Assembly (NCBI GenBank): GCA_028023455.1
Contig: JAQFVV010000017.1
Span: forward strand, 6,914,098 to 6,978,097
Reading direction: 5' to 3'
DNA length: 64,000 nt
From: Epiperipatus broadwayi
Lineage: Eukaryota; Onychophora; Udeonychophora; Euonychophora; Peripatidae
Shown: positions 13,046-24,905 of the stretch, one piece after another
How the letters are laid out: every line of letters begins with the position of its first letter
How positions within the stretch are numbered: the first letter of the stretch is position 1
The notes under the pieces: model-generated
Databases searched by the model: none
Told to the model about the DNA's origin: nothing
What the model saw: only the letters and a program-made list of their open reading frames with translations
Made by a program: the position numbers and the translations under genes

Positions 13046-13997
13046 TCATCAATGTCAAATTTTTGCTTTGTAGTATGGATGAAATATCTGTTGCCTTATT
13101 ATTGATTTCAATTACAATTTCCAATACAATATGTCTTTTTAACTTTTTCTTGTGTTCTTTATTTTCATTGAATATTCTTTTCTTTTTATTATACATATAT
13201 TCTCGTATTTTATGTGGTGCTATTTACTGAAGACCAATCTAATTGAACAAAGGGAGGAAAGGCTTCCCAGATATCCCCTAGAGGGGCAAAGACATTCTTA
13301 AATTTACTTGAAAAGGAGGAGGTATATGTATACATATGTTATATCCACTATTCACATTATTGATTTATAAATAAGTATAAGTACAATCAAGTATGTAGAG
13401 ATTATGGAATGCTAATAAAGGATTAAGAGGAGAGGGGATTGCAATAAATTTTAATTAAAGTGTAATATGTTAGTTTTTAATAAAATAAACTTTATAAATA
13501 AAGTGTTTTCAAAACCCATGCATTATATTGTAAGCTCTATTGGTTACTCAGGAAACTTAGTCAAACCAATAAAATATCACATAGATTGGTAGCTAATTCT
13601 CTATACAGCATAGGGATAGTGATCATGTGATGTTTTAGTGGTTTAAAATATCATGACCTATCACATGAGTGAAGCTTATACATTACTGAAACTTAAAAGT
13701 TATAAATAAGCCACTGATCAATGATTAATCATATAAATATATCTTTTGAGAAATTATCATACCGTACTGTTGTCTCCATGGTTGTGTTAGTCAAAAATTG
13801 TATCAATCCAGAAATTCCAATTTGAGAATATCTGGTACACGACTTAATCTATATGAAATATAATCAGTAAGTAATACCATATCCTTTAAAGTACATATCA
13901 CAGTTGAAATGAAAAGGTTTACTTTTACACAAGAGTTTCCATAAACATAGTGTTACATATTGTTTTTCTGAAGATTTGTGATGATGGTGTTCTAGCT
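13046..13997. other. Non-coding DNA with an isolated foldback-family tail
   Basis: At about 13617-13652 is the phrase GATCATGTGATGTTTTAGTG, the tail of the foldback SINE-like family, without a visible body. Nothing else was recognised. Confidence 0.45.
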
Positions 13998-14690
13998 GTA
14001 TTTTTATATTGGACTATTTCCATCATTTAATATGTGTGTTGAATATCTTTAGAAAAGTTTAATTTTATTTAAATATTCCAAATGCATTCAACTGTTAGTA
14101 ACATCACAGCAAACAGGTTAGTATATGTACCAACTGTTAGTAATATCACAGCAAACAACTTAGTAATATCACTGCAAACAGGTTAGTATATGCACTAACT
14201 GTTAGTAATATCACAGCAAACAGGTTAGTATATGCACAATGTTTTGAGAGGTATTTTTCTCCCCTCTTACTTCAGGTGTTGCTGGCCTGACCAGTGACAG
14301 TTTTAGCATGGGATTCGAATCTGGGTCCTTAGATTCTTTGATTATTGAATTTTAAGGTAATGCTCTAACCAACAGCCATCCTGCCAAAGGCAACAGTATG
14401 TAGTAATTTCATATACACACCTGAAGAAAAGGGGAGAAAAATACCCTCAAAACGTGCATATACTAACCTGTTTGCTGTGATATTACTAACAGTTAGTGCA
14501 TATACTAACCGGTTTGCTGTGATATTACTAATAGTTGGTGCATATACTAACCTGTTTGCTGTGATATTATTAACAGTTAAATGCATTTGGAATATTTAAA
14601 TAAAATTAAACTTTTCTAAAGACATTCAACACCCATATTAGATGATGGAAATAGTCCAATATAAAAATACAGATAGTGTTTTATATCTTT
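13998..14690. mobile_element. Inverted pair of Penelope-type terminal repeats
   Basis: The outer arms (about 13998-14230 and 14440-14670) are reverse complements, giving a 690-bp palindromic unit. Between them, in minus orientation, lies a tRNA-like segment (about 14300-14395) with a B-box-like ATTCGAATC. Next to it is a hammerhead-like core that has lost key bases (AAAA in place of GAAA). In each arm a 40-base phrase around ATATCACAGCAAACAGGTTA is repeated two or three times in tandem, so the arms have expanded. The same module flanks an endonuclease fragment at 54080-55310. Confidence 0.75.
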
Positions 14691-15527
14691 CTATCCAGAT
14701 ATATCATTCAATATGCTTTTACCTCTAGTCATGAACATATGATAGACTGTTAAAATTAAAAAGTATACGAGTATGATACGATCAACAATCCTGACCATAA
14801 ATGTGCTACTGTGAAATATCTATCATTATACCAGCTTGTAAATAAATATTGAATCTGTTAAGAAAGAATTTTACAACTTTCCTGATGATACTATTAATAA
14901 ATATTGAACAATAATCAGTGAAATATTATGTTGTGGTAAAATAAAATATTTATCTTTCAAAAAATTCTTAAATTCATGATGTATGTGATATTGATTATCT
15001 TCTTTTAGTCACTAAAGAAAATCTCTGTTGTTGGTCAACACTACCATATCAAAAAGCGAATCCTCTGGGAAAGAAGACACACTACATGTTCACCATCTAT
15101 AATATGAGGATAAGAAAAAAACTACTATCAAAGAAGATTATGGTGATAACAAGAGAACAAGAAAATACCGGATTTCAAGAGATAAGAAATAATTAAACAA
15201 GTGTGATAGAAGATCCAAAGGCTTATGATAATGAAACTGAATGAATTGGAACAAAATTCAAACTTCTCCAATTCAATCAAATATATTTCAAAAATTATTT
15301 TTTTTTGACACTATGTTATTAGGAAATGTAATTCTGGGGATAAGGTCATTATTTTTTATTTGGAACCTAAAACATTGCCTTGACCACCAATTGTAATATA
15401 TTTTTGCAATATTTATACAATCTCTATACCTATTGCACACCACCAAATACTGGTTCACTCCACTTTTTTCACTTCTATCTTTGATTTTTGTGCCTAAAAT
15501 ATTTATTCACAATTTTAGTCATATTTA
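14691..15527. other. Non-coding DNA with one coding-like stretch
   Basis: From an acceptor-like TCTTCTTTTAG at 14998-15008, one plus frame stays open to a stop at about 15187 and reads plausibly as protein (CCWSTLPYQK, HYMFTIYNMR). I cannot tie its end to the phase-1 start of the exon at 19100, so I do not call it an exon. Nothing else was recognised. Confidence 0.3.
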
Positions 15528-15655
15528 AACAGGCAAAACTCACTATACGTATGCCACACACAGCAAGCTAGAGTAATCAATGGATGCCAGAAGGCTTGTG
15601 CATAAAATCCCCATCTAGTGCCTACTCATCCAATATCCCCAGACTAGTTTTTGGC
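15528..15655 (+). mobile_element. Half copy of the foldback SINE-like family
   Basis: This is the left arm only, starting AAACAGGCAAAACTCAC and stopping in the palindrome centre (CCCCAGACTAGTTTTTGGCT). It is almost identical to the left arm of 16664-16988. There is no right arm or tail, so it is a truncated copy. Confidence 0.75.
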
Positions 15656-15775
15656 TTGTTTAAAAAACCTTATTATGGTGATGATATCTCCTGTCTTTTC
15701 AAAAATATGCCAACTTATGATTAGCAGACATTTCCAATCTATTTTTTCTAGTATTTCTATTTTTATCAGATTCAT

Positions 15776-15955
15776 TATCATCAACCATTATCAATCCACT
15801 GCAGGATGGTCTCTCCAAGTTCAATCCCTCTTTTCCATTCTTTAGCTTCTCTTCTCCATACTACCCCTGCACACTTTCTTATTTCATCCATCCATCTCAC
15901 ACATGGTCTCTTTCTGGGTCTTTTACAATCTCTTGGAATCCAGTTTAAGATTTCA
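15776..15955 (-). mobile_element. RTE LINE 3'-end fragment
   Basis: This holds the last ~170 bases of the RTE element seen at 2680-4190 (GTCTCTCCAAGTTCAATCC on the plus strand, preceded by a TCATTATCATCA tract). The minus-strand reading is the RT C-terminal tail. The fragment is heavily 5'-truncated. Confidence 0.85.
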
Positions 15956-16650
15956 ATTCTAAAATTAATGCAACGAAAAAAGGAAAGTTTATAGTAAGTT
16001 TTTCAAGGCATTAAAATATTATAGGGACTTGGGTCTGATAGTCTTTTACATATCATGGTGTAATTTCACTAATGTCTCAATTATTATTATATATAAGATG
16101 ATAGAAAACTATGTACAACCATTAATCATCAGAATCTACTGACCATCAAAATTTTAAGCTTTCTCCTAGGGAATCATATAAACTAAGTATGGTTTGCGCA
16201 TGTGTTGCATAATTTATTGATGATTATTTCTAGAATCTTCTAAGCCTGTGAAGTGTTGAACTATTATGAACAAATCATTTTATTACATGATCATTTATGA
16301 TCAATTATCCATTGACAATCTGGATAAAATACTCCATAAAAATTGTACACAAAGATGATTCAACCACAACTTGCAATGAAATAAACCCTGTCTAGTTTCT
16401 TAAATGCATGAAAAAATTATGATTTCAGCTAATTCTATTTGCTTTAATTTCATAAGCAGAGTCTCGCTAATATGTGGGAACTATAAAAAGTATTTAGATG
16501 TAATAGAAACGAAGATATCAATGTGGAGTTTCATCTCTATCAAGGAAGCTTGTCTGCTTCCATTTTATTAAAATATCAAGTAGGAGCCTTATCTTTCAAC
16601 CTAAGAATTTTAATTCAGTAATAGAATTCTGTGAATTTAAACTGCACAAG
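15956..16650. other. AT-rich DNA, nothing recognised
   Basis: There is no gene, RNA or repeat that I can support. Confidence 0.4.
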
Positions 16651-17001
16651 TCAAATATATTTAAAACAGGCAAAACTCACTATATATATTGCTATACACA
16701 ACAAGCTAGAGTAATCAATGGATGCCAGAAGGCTTGTGCATAAAATCCCCATCTAGTGCCTACTCGTCCAATATCCCCAGACTAGTTTCTGGCTTATGGC
16801 CTTCGTCAGTGAGCCAGAAACTAGTCTGGGGATATTGGATGAGTAGGCACTAGATGGGGATTTTATGCACAAGCCTTCTGGCATACATTGATAACTCTAG
16901 CTTGTTGTGTGTAGCAATATATATTTGCCTGTTTTAACAACAGTTATACACAAGCATAAAAGGTGGTGGTCATGTGATGTTTATTGGCTCAAATATATTT
17001 A
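16651..17001 (+). mobile_element. Complete foldback SINE-like element with 13-bp target duplication
   Basis: The body is 16664-16988. Arms of about 130 bp (16669-16797 and 16809-16938) are almost perfect reverse complements with only ~12 bases between them. A 50-base non-palindromic tail follows, ending GGTCATGTGATGTTTATTGG. Direct repeats TCAAATATATTTA at 16651-16663 and 16989-17001 mark the insertion. This is the cleanest member of the family and appears young. Confidence 0.85.
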
Positions 17002-18414
17002 CCGAGTTTTTCCAATAGTAGCCCCTAAAAAAGAATCCACTCAGAAAGATATGTATTACCATATGTATTGGTTTAAGAAATCTAACATTTCTGGGAGGTT
17101 GGTGCAATTAAAGCTGAACAAAGTTTTGCTACTAACACACCTTATTCCATGAATGGATATAATATTACATGGTGTCAAGACATATCTTATTGCCTGTTTT
17201 ACAATATAAAATAAATAAGCCCAACTAAATTCAGATATTTGAGTATCCAGAATTAAAGTGTTAGTGTAGGCTGCTATGATTCCATATATAATATATGATC
17301 ACCAAAATCATATCAGAAAATGTTTTTCACATCAGAAAATCCAAACATACTCCAATAAGATCTGAAAGTCAACTGATGTGATAGCTATTATACCTGATAT
17401 AGTTTCCTACCTAAGAAAGTTTTATGTGTATAATAAGTGCTTTGACTGATGTTTTCAATGTGATCATTCATTACCCAAATCCAGAAATATAACATACCTA
17501 CAAATTTTGACCTATTTCTGAATCTTTTCTCTGTGTTATGGGATGAGATTCGTATTAAAATAAACATTGAATCCTTAAAAGCTGATATCAACTGATAATT
17601 TATAGGATTATTTCAAATGACAGTCTTGAAATATACTTCATAACACTGAAAGCTATAATATTTTTTGTTGCTCTATAGTCCAAATAGTAGCATATTCATT
17701 ATGTAAAATCTTTCATATCCGTCTTAATTTTCTAACTCATAACATATTATAATGAAAATATCTTTTTTTATATGTTGAAGTCATAAAGCTTTTTTTAATG
17801 GTCATAATCCTCCTTCCAGATTTTACTGGTGATCTGGTCCATATAGTTTTATATTTTTTGTCTTACTTGCTTCTATTAATTTCTAAATATTCAAATGACC
17901 TTAATATAACAACAATATAGAGGTCAGTAATGGTGGGAAAGATCTGGACTCTTTTTTCATAGTATATTGAATGTCTTCTGCCCTAAGGAGTTTATCTTTT
18001 AGTAGTATGATGTGGAGAATTATGTATAATATTCTATTCAGAATGTTTACAAGGATACTATATAGAAAATAGGTTATGATTTCTACTTTCCCCACAGTTT
18101 GAAATATTTTAAGGTGATATATCAAGGGTCTGGTGGGCCACAATCGTACTGTACTGTTATTTAATATGCATATTTAGTATATCATATTAAAACTAAAATC
18201 AATTTAGAAGTTAAAATAGAAAAAAGATTATAAAGATAAGAATAAAAATGTAGACTATCCTTATGAAAAGAGATGAGGGAACATCATATAAATTTTGTTT
18301 AAAAAGAAATATATCATCAACTGATGTGAGAAATTGTATTTATCCATGGTACATTAGAATTTACCAAATACAATATTAAATTATATAAATTTTAATGTAA
18401 CAAAATATACCAGT
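17002..18414. other. AT-rich DNA, nothing recognised
   Basis: Open frames at 17388-17591 and 17901-18143 (minus) have no domain or codon signal that I recognise. Confidence 0.4.
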
Positions 18415-18905
18415 ACATATAACAGATTATAAACAATGAGGATTGCCAATTCCTCTACAAGCTTTGTGATAAATGCTTAGCCAGAGCCAGCACTTAAAAT
18501 ATGTCAGGAACCCCACCCCAAACCCCTGACCATGGTTTCATGCTTTGGCACTCTTCAGAGAGGTGTGAGGGTAGGTTCAGACACTAGATCTAAAAATACC
18601 AACCCAAAGCCAAGCACTTATCTAAAAGTTATCTATTGAGTGGAAAATCTGAAAATTTTCAGACATCTACGTCTTCAAATCCAGCTATCCAACTCAAATA
18701 GCTATATGGGGCTGATAGATCTTCAGCCATACCATATATTAGTAGTGTTAGCAATATAAAATTGCATAAGACTTATGGCAGAGACTATAAATAGTCAAAA
18801 TAAGAGTCATGGATCACATGACCTTATCTCTTAAGGTTACAAGCTTAAGAGATAGGGTCATGTGATCTATGATTCTTATTTTGACTATTTATAGTCTCTA
18901 TATAA
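18415..18905. repeat. Dispersed repeat ending in a hairpin
   Basis: A roughly 400-bp repeat contains GGAACCCCACCCCAAACCCC and CTATATGGGGCTGA. It ends in a hairpin with arms of about 55 bp (18781-18834 and 18844-18900, with AGAGATAGGGTCATGTGATC on the right arm). Relatives are at 60500-60715 (reverse orientation) and, partly, 51350-51690 (TAGCTATATGGGTCTGA). The family is not named; it is probably a non-autonomous element. Confidence 0.7.
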
Positions 18906-19099
18906 GAGATTACTTTTACCTATAACATATCAGTTTTCAAACATATATTCATTAGTTGCGAGATAAAAGAATGTATCAATTTTAATTTATCATCATACTT
19001 TGTTACCGAGTTTTAATTAATAAATATTGTCTATATATATTAAAATATTATTGCTAATTTAATTGTCTGGTGAATAAGCACTATTTGTAAATCTTTCAG

Positions 19100-19289
19100 G
19101 GGAACTGAGTTTTTCGAACTGCTTAAAGACTAGAGTTGATGGGCTTGATGATATATTTGTCACCGTAGCATTAAATAAGCAACTCCTACCTCGATCTCTG
19201 AAAAGATTATTTAATCCTCTTACATTTAAAGTTTTTCGAATCACTGATTTACCAAATATTCCTCACTCCTACAAGGACCTACAACAAAA
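19100..19289 (+). CDS. CFAP92-like ciliary protein, exon 1 visible
   Basis: This is part of a protein resembling CFAP92 (KIAA1257, DUF4550 family), which is associated with cilia and flagella. The acceptor ATCTTTCAG precedes 19100 and the donor is GT at 19290. The frame is open for the whole 190 bases and reads ALNKQLLPRSLKRLF then NPLTFKVFRITDLP, a C2-like start. It begins with two bases completing a codon (intron phase 1) and ends with two bases (AA), which the next exon completes to AAC. The intron that follows is only 98 bases. The first residues before VDGLDD are less certain. The exon supplying the phase-1 donor upstream was not found. The family name rests on remembered similarity and was not searched. 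Confidence 0.72.
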
Positions 19290-19387
19290 GTAATTATTAT
19301 TGTTTTGAAATCATCGATATGCATTTCTATTAAAGTTTATTTTCATGTGTCTTCATTTTCTAAAATAGTGTCCTTTCTTTTATTTAG

Positions 19388-19500
19388 CTGTAAACCCGTT
19401 TATGTGTCATATAAATTTTTCCACAGACCTGTTCACAAGACCGAAGGGCGTTTGCAACAGAGGAATTTGTTTTGGAATGATGTCTACGTTGTTCTAGCAG
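19388..19500 (+). CDS. CFAP92: CFAP92-like ciliary protein, exon 2
   Basis: The acceptor TTTTATTTAG ends at 19387 and the donor GTTTGATT starts at 19501. The 113-base frame reads CKPVYVSYKFFHRPVHKTEG and ends NDVYVVLAG. Its first base completes the codon left by the previous exon, and its last base (G) is completed by GA from the exon at 31673, giving the joined text [20 protein letters not shown]. That joined phrase closely resembles the CFAP92/KIAA1257 region I remember (a VILTGLMS-type phrase followed by a GPPLEIEVHDRD-type phrase). This is the strongest evidence for the family. The next intron is about 12.2 kb and packed with transposons. Confidence 0.85.
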
Positions 19501-19574
19501 GTTTGATTACTTACATTTCCACAATTTATTTTAATATTCAAATATAAGTATACTGTCCATACTAAACTTAAAAT

Positions 19575-19735
19575 AATTAGAAGGGACTTGAACTCAGACT
19601 TTCAAGCCCTTTATAGCTATGCACTCAAACTTGTACAACTGATGACCACATACATGTGAAAAAGATAAATGATCTCTAATATACATATTTCGTGCTGAAC
19701 CAGCACTCATCAGTTGATACTGATAGTAAATTATT
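19575..19735 (-). mobile_element. tRNA-like SINE copy, minus strand
   Basis: Read on the minus strand this resembles the SINE at 32190-32775: GAGTGCTGGTTCAGCACGAA, then a GGTCATCAGTTGTACAAG-type box and a B-box-like TGAGTTCAAGTCCC. It lies in the intron of the ciliary gene, just 75 bases after exon 2. Ends are approximate. Confidence 0.65.
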
Positions 19736-21980
19736 ATTTATTGGATTTATTGAGAGTATTACTTAATAAATAAATTCGTCTGAAAAAGTAACAAAACTTT
19801 TTTTTTTTTTACATTCTATTAGGCAATTATTTTTTTTTTTACAAACTTAGAAAAGATGGTCTGAAATTCAATTAGATATTTTAAAGTTTATTATCAAAGA
19901 ACAGACAAATACAATGGTGTATACATTCCAAAGGGTATATTTTGTAAATACATAGCAAAGGCATATAAAAGAAAAGAAAAAAAGAAATGGAATTATCTAC
20001 TAATAAGGTTTGAAGTGAGACTAGGCTCCATGCTGCATCAACAATATCTGGTGAGGAAGGCAAACACCCCACCACTGTTTTCAATTTTTGAAATTTTACT
20101 GTAAAACAGTGATTGTAATTCCCCCCTATATATAGGGTTGGGGCAAAAATGGCATCTTGGGAATCAAAAGATTTTAAACATAAGGAAAATAGTAACTCTA
20201 ATTAAAGGGAAAAGCCCTGTTTCATGCTATCAGTGAGAATAAAAATAGAGGACTACATGATTTAGTAAATGAGTCAATGATATTTCTATAAGTAAGAAGA
20301 GCAGGATACAGGAACAGAAAATGATGTAATGTTTTTTCTGACATACAACAAGAATACAAAGGTGATCAATGTTAGCATGCATCATTCTCTATGATAAATG
20401 ACCAGTAGGGAGAGCATCTGAATTGATTTTGATAAGGAAATCAAAGTATTTTGGTACCAGATACCAGGATTTACTTTGAAAAGAAAAATATATATATTTC
20501 ATGGTTGCCGATACTTCAAACTACTTTTTACTAATTTTTTAAAACATTATGTTAAAAAAACCTGAATCCATTGCTTTTGAGTGGCAATTGGTGGTTTCTG
20601 TGAATACATTTTATTGTCTTTTAAAACATGGTATCCCATTGATAATAGACATTTAAGAGCTTTGTCTCTTTGAACTAAAAGATGCTGGATACCTATTTCT
20701 CCAAACAGCCTGAAACATCATCTCTAAATGAACACAGTTCATCACAAACATTTTAAGATGTTAGCATATTGGGATCACATGAAAGAAGGCAGTGCATTTT
20801 GTACCATAACACATGAATAGAACAATATGTTAACATTTTAGGTTTTAAATTGTGAAAAACTACTACCGATATATTGGAAATGATTCAAACTGTGTATGCT
20901 GCTGAAATCATGAGTCACAAGATCCTTTTCAAATGAATTTCCAATATTTTATGCTGTCAGGGAAATCATTAAAAATGACTGATGATTGCACAAACACATG
21001 GTCACTTTTATGGTTTACTTTTGATTCACCCATGCTAACACCGTAAATTTTTTTGAATGGTTAAACTATGTTTTAGTAAAGGTAACATACATAACTATGG
21101 ACAATGTTTGCTAAGTATGAGTGTAAAGAATTACTAGTCGCACCCCTTGAAGGTAAGTGTATAATTAGAGCTCTTATTTTCTAAAGGTTATTAAATGCTT
21201 TAATTTTTGTCTGTGGAGAATAAAGTCTTGCTTATGTTTTATGTATATTTGATGTATTTTTGTTATAAATGTGTCAAAAACAGAGGTATGTTTATTTCAT
21301 GATGAGAAAGAAACAATAATATTGTCTCCTGATAATTAATCAGATGGAAAGAAATGGCATTCCAACAATTTGGAGGCTGTTGCAAGTACATTGATGCAAT
21401 ACAGATCCACCAACCAAATTATGGAAGAGCATACCTTAAAAGAATATTACTCAAATATGATTGGGCACCTAAAATAAATTACTTCATATGAAGTAGATGA
21501 TGTTCAAAGAGGGTCACCAACTTAGCATACTGACATTAGAAAATTCTCTTTCATGAATAGTCAAATTAATGATTAATCTTATTGCATTGCCAAATGTATA
21601 TCATATAATACTAAATTCCATGCACTTTACTACTGCTACACAATGCTTTATTTATCACCCTCTTTTACAGTTTACAGTTTTGATTACCCCAGCATTCTTC
21701 TTCAGAACTACAACATATGAATATAAATATACATGAACATATAATTTACATTCTCTATATACATCTTATAATCATCATCTATCTATTATTTTTAAAATAT
21801 ATAATTTTTTTATCCTTTATTTACATTCTATATTTATTAATTAAAACTTCCTATACATATATATTTTATTTAGTTTATTCTTATTATTCTTTAAATACTT
21901 AACTCTAACTTAATGTCTTTTACATTATTATCATTCATTTTACTAATAATCAATATTTATAATTTATTCATTCAATAATT
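19736..21980. other. Intron sequence, nothing recognised
   Basis: This is AT-rich intronic DNA. Open frames at 19881-20084 and 21717-21902 are low-complexity or unsupported. Confidence 0.45.
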
Positions 21981-23069
21981 TATAATTTGGTTGTAGTATT
22001 ATGGACAAAGACACTGCTCGATGGCGCCGTTTATGTGCTAAAGCACATAAAAATGCCGTTTCCATGGCCGACATTTTTGAACCTGCGTTTACTATAATAC
22101 AACTTTTTTGTTGTGTTACAGATTGCAGGCCGCTTTGTTGCATCACAGTACAGCATGTATGCGAACCTGCGTTGAACTATAATACAACATTCGTGTTGTG
22201 TTACAGAATACAGGCCGCTTTGTCGCATCGCAGTAAATAAATTTTGCACAATTCATACAGTTTATACAATTGTTATGGCATGGTGAGAGGGTGTGTGTAT
22301 TTGAATTGTATGGAAATGCATTTTTTCTTGAAATTTTTTTTTTTTAAAGTATTAAAATATTCTGAGTTTCTTAAGTAATAATTATCCGACTCTTTACACC
22401 ATTCTGTATTGAAGTTTTAAGTGGCAAAATCTTGTCCAGATAGATGTGTAAAGGCAAATGCAATTAGGTAATGCATTAAGTAACATACTGTTCATAACAT
22501 TCCACGAGACCAACAATATGGCGCAGGAAATTGCACATCTTGTTCGATTCTGGGATTTACAAACAACAGAACCCTAACCCTAAACGTATCCCTAAACCTA
22601 ACCCTAACAACTTTTACTTGTTGTTGTTATTCTATTTGAAGTCAAAAAATAGCAGTAACACAATAATATCTGTTTCTCTGTAAAAATTTAAAATGTAAAA
22701 CGAAGACCAAGAACTTTTACTTTTTGTTCCGATTATGAGTTTTAAACAACAACAACAAAAAAGGCGTAATCCCCCCCCCAAAAAAAAAAGTCAGATTGAA
22801 AATTGTTTTTTCTAATAAAGCAAAAAAAAAAACACGAATTAAATTGTAATTTGTTGATTTTATTTTACATTTATTGTTATTTAATTTCTTTATGTTAATT
22901 AAAAAATAAAAATAAATGATTTTTGTATTTTTTTTTTTTTTTCGCATAACCAAAAACACAGCAAAATGATTCAAATCAATGGCCTGGGAATGTTCATATT
23001 TTATAGTTTTGGCATGATAATGGCGCCATCGAGCGGCGTCTTTGTCCATAATACTACAACCTATAATTT
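21981..23069. mobile_element. 1073-bp non-autonomous DNA transposon with 8-bp target duplication
   Basis: The element (21989-23061) has terminal inverted repeats of about 40 bp starting GGTTGTAGTATTATGGACAA and containing CTCGATGGCGCC. Identical 8-bp direct repeats TATAATTT flank it at 21981-21988 and 23062-23069. An 8-bp duplication is typical of hAT and also occurs in P and Merlin elements; I cannot assign the superfamily. Inside, a unit of about 80 bases (about 22080-22155 and 22163-22238, with ACTATAATACAAC and CAGGCCGCTTTG) occurs twice. A degenerate telomere-like run of CCCTAA units lies at 22569-22608. The right half is A/T homopolymer-rich. No transposase frame exists; the open frames inside are translated repeats. 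Confidence 0.85.
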
Positions 23070-23199
23070 ATTTTAATCTATAATATTATTTTAAACACAT
23101 TTTAACCCACCTTTTATAACTCCTAACTTCAACTGCTAAATTCAAATTTTAAAAACTTACACTATTATACTTTTAGTAGCTCCCTCATTAAATTTTGTG

Positions 23200-24475
23200 A
23201 TGTGATGCACTGTGACTTCTCCTTATATGGAATCAGGAATCTTTCAGCAACTATGCCCAGAGAAACCTGTTAGCCACTTTGACTTCCCTTTTCATTCCCT
23301 ACCCCAAGTTTTCCCATATTCTTCTCTATCCTGCTCCATCCCATTTCCACAACATAATCTTTGTCAACTCCATGGCCTTTATATCTAAAACCCCCTTATT
23401 TTTTCCAAACCCCGCATAAAAACCAATAAGCCACTTTCAGCATAATCACTTTGTTCATATTTATCCTTCCATAACTTCATTATCTGTACTCTTTCTTTCA
23501 GACATTTACATTCAATTAAAAGATGCCTAATATTTTCTATGCCTTCCTTACATAATTTGCAGACTAAATCACCAATATTTTTCGCATTTATGTGTATATT
23601 TCCTTGTTGCTAATGATCCTGTTCAAGCCTTAAACAGTAAACTACTTTCCTTCCTATTATCATAAATTAACTCACACACAATATTCTGTTTACTTCTATA
23701 AATATTTAAACTCTTTTTATTCTCCCTACTAGCTCTCCATCTCTCCAACTCCCTATTCTTTATTTATGTATCTATTCTTCTATCCTTTTCCTTAACACTA
23801 TAACACTCAACAATTCTCCTAACACAACCATCCCACCTTTTGTATAAGTATACTGACATAAATTCTTTATCTAAATCTTCTGCATATTGCATTACCTTTC
23901 TCACCCATCTTGTTGCCTGCCCTTTATTCATAACCCAATTAAATACTATTTTGGCTATTCTTTCATTGTCCATAAACTGCAATTGACCAAACATTTTCAT
24001 TTTGCTTTTTGCATCTTATATAAAAATTTGACCATTTCACATCTCCTTGAATTACCTCCTTTTCCATCTACACTTCTGCATCTAATGCATGTCTTCCTAC
24101 TTCTCTTCATACTTTTTATAAGTAATCTAACACCCCTTTACTAACATAATGCATCATTACCATGTGTTAACCCCGCTACTGCCACTCCCACATAATTCTA
24201 GCTACATCATATTTATTATATGAGAACACTGCTAATTTCTTTATCAATCCCTTTCTTTTCTTTGCTTCATTTATCAAATTTTTCTCCCATTTATCCAAGC
24301 AATTTTTCTGATTACTTAATATGATTCCCAAATAGTTATATCTATTCACCACACTCTACTTTATATCTCTGAGTAAAAATTCTTTGTCTGCTCTTTCCAC
24401 AGTATTAATCATCATTACTTTTGATTTTTCTTTGCTAAATTTAATCACCATCTCTTTACACATCTTGACTTACCT
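23200..24475 (-). mobile_element. Non-LTR retrotransposon, 3' half, broken (second LINE family)
   Basis: Read right to left, the end of an RT domain comes first (about 24180-24475: KEKSKVMMINT, NRYNYLGIIL, KKLAVFSYNKYD). A C-terminal region at 23764-24000 follows (MKMFGQLQFMDNERIAK, YKRWDGCVRRIVECY), and then a zinc-type CKLCKEG...HLL.EC segment at about 23490-23575. The 3' end lies near 23205. Frames are broken and the 5' part, with any endonuclease, is absent. The same 3' end occurs at 41961-42546 (minus) and 44342-44898 (plus). The clade was not resolved; the CxxC-HxxxxC tail suggests the Jockey/CR1/I side rather than RTE. Confidence 0.75.
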
Positions 24476-24905
24476 TTAAACAATGGTTTTCTTGATTATT
24501 TTAATGGACTATTAAAATTCTGGATGGCAGAATCTATTTATTAGTTTTTAGATGATACCTTAATTACTTATTTGTTATTTTAATAGGTGAATGAAAGCAT
24601 TCACTTGTAAAAGTTTTAACTTATATCTAATATAGGCTAGAGTTAGGAAAAATATCTCCTATGTCTGTGAAATGAAAATTATTAACTTACTCTTTCATTA
24701 AAAAATTATTGCTGGAATATTTGTTTAACAATTAATATTCTATCATTGCAATGAAACACATTTATAAAAGTTACTATTATTGTCATTTAGCTGTGGTCTG
24801 TACTAAATAATTGGAACAGTCATATGTGTTAAAAGAAATAGAATACTTTCAAGTGAATTATTTTCAAGCTTAGTATGCAATTCACTTTTTGTTACAAACC
24901 TGCTT
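24476..24905. other. Intron sequence, nothing recognised
   Basis: This is AT-rich and holds no feature that I can support. Confidence 0.4.

Noticed and set aside
16664-16988. piggyBac-type element with TTAA target
   Set aside because: The ends are TTTAA-rich, but the true flanking direct repeats are 13 bp and the outer ends are not symmetric.
22001-22249. Overlapping plus and minus frames
   Set aside because: They lie inside the 1073-bp TIR element and are produced by its duplicated internal unit; no transposase motif is present.
22569-22608. Chromosome end
   Set aside because: The CCCTAA-like run is short, degenerate and inside a transposon with target duplications on both sides.
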